Notes under the pieces: model-generated
Database searches by the model: none
What the model saw: the letters and a program-made list of their open reading frames with translations, nothing else
Told to the model about the DNA's origin: nothing
Position numbers and translations under genes: made by a program
In this document: piece by piece, positions 63,701 to 64,000 of the stretch
Numbering within the stretch: position 1 is the stretch's first letter
How the letters are laid out: every line of letters begins with the position of its first letter
NCBI GenBank assembly: GCA_025506515.1
Contig: CM046442.1
Coordinates: forward strand, 108,717,706 to 108,781,705
Direction of reading: 5' to 3'
Length of the DNA: 64,000 nt
From: Flaveria trinervia
Taxonomy: Eukaryota > Streptophyta > Magnoliopsida > Asterales > Asteraceae

Positions 63701-64000
63701 TGGTTTATGGTACCCTAAGAATCCTGACTTCAATCTATATGCTTATATAGATAGTGATTATGGTGGTTGCAACATGACTGCAAAGTCTATATCTCGGGGA
63801 TGTCAGTTCCTTGGTGGAAGGGTTGTCTCATGGCAATGCAAGAAACAATCCTGTGTCTCTGCATCAACTGCTGAAGCTAAATATATTGTTGCTACAAACT
63901 GCTATGCTCAAGTGCTGTGGATTCAGAATCAGATGTTGGAATATGGACTAAACTTCAAGGAGACTTTCATTCACATAGACAACAACAGTGCTATCTCAAT
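60773..64000 (+). pseudogene. G pol: protease to RNase H, cut by window end
   Basis: Protease WIIDSGYSRHMT (near 60805). Integrase zinc region LWYKRMCHINFKNMN and CVACPKRK: the first His of the HHCC set is Tyr. Core ITDDFTRFTWVFF, then a deletion at 61546-61575 that g2 does not have, CDQRTEFKN (the Asp remains), TPQQNGVAKSINRTL (VVERKN altered, catalytic Glu lost). TAG near 61785. Linker 62000-62550. Reverse transcriptase 62818-63468 is open with FAAVARLEAVR, LDKALYGLHQAPRKWYE and YVDD at 63259-63270. RNase H (63530-64000, shifted frame) with SLMYLTASRPD, IDSDYGGCNM and SASTAEAKYIVA runs off the window. Confidence 0.9.

Larger units (their letters stand above)
56226..64000 (+). mobile_element. 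Element G: copia retrotransposon, 3' end outside the window
   Basis: Probable 5' LTR (about 56226-56353 and 57426-57952, interrupted by F), primer-binding site at 57955, gag from 58036, pol from 60773 to RNase H at the window edge. The LTR start is uncertain. That the left piece belongs to G is inferred from TTCCGAAG motifs found both there and in the G gag. Confidence 0.65.

Overview
The window is plant nuclear repeat DNA: a nest of Ty1/copia LTR retrotransposons plus one Ty3/gypsy solo LTR. No host gene, rRNA, tRNA or prokaryotic feature is recognisable. The primer-binding sites match the plant initiator-tRNA-Met type (TGGTATCAGAGC). The elements have a long gag with a coiled coil and an extra ORF 3' of pol, as in Sirevirus-like copia elements. 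From memory, similar extra ORFs are common in Asteraceae databases, so an Asteraceae genome is plausible but unproven. The names M1, M2, A, B, D, F, G and g2 are mine.

Layout. M1 (+, 1-22564) runs from integrase at the window edge to its 3' LTR (21831-22559). Element D (5104-18552) is inserted 33 bp into its accessory ORF, with target duplication CATAA. A minus-strand remnant g2 (22560-23614 and 25366-25450) follows, split by a gypsy solo LTR (23615-25365). M2 (-, 25451 to about 55289) is a second M copy facing M1. It is split by B (31007-36823, target duplication AAATC) and by A (36917-49422, complete, 12.5 kb, target duplication GTAAT). M1 and M2 serve as each other's empty sites, so the insertion points of D, B and A can be read directly. 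On the right, an F LTR plus leader (56354 to about 57425) interrupts what looks like the 5' LTR of G (+), whose gag-pol runs off the window.

Shared architecture. A, D and M have the order LTR, gag, pol, non-coding spacer, accessory ORF, polypurine tract, LTR. The spacer carries the same family-specific short palindromes as the LTR and a TATA box. In A and D the TATA box starts exactly 65 bp before the accessory ATG, which suggests an internal promoter. The accessory proteins of A/D and M share a domain ending in YPRFL. In M the accessory ORF holds a 114-bp intron-like segment. In every family the gag stop lies on or next to a branch-point-like CTAAC and is followed by TGCAG|GG, suggesting that pol is entered by splicing.

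All reading frames are broken. In A and D most breaks are single-base deletions in otherwise conserved codons, so some may be assembly errors. M1 and M2 also have mutated reverse transcriptase active sites and CAG-to-TAG stops.
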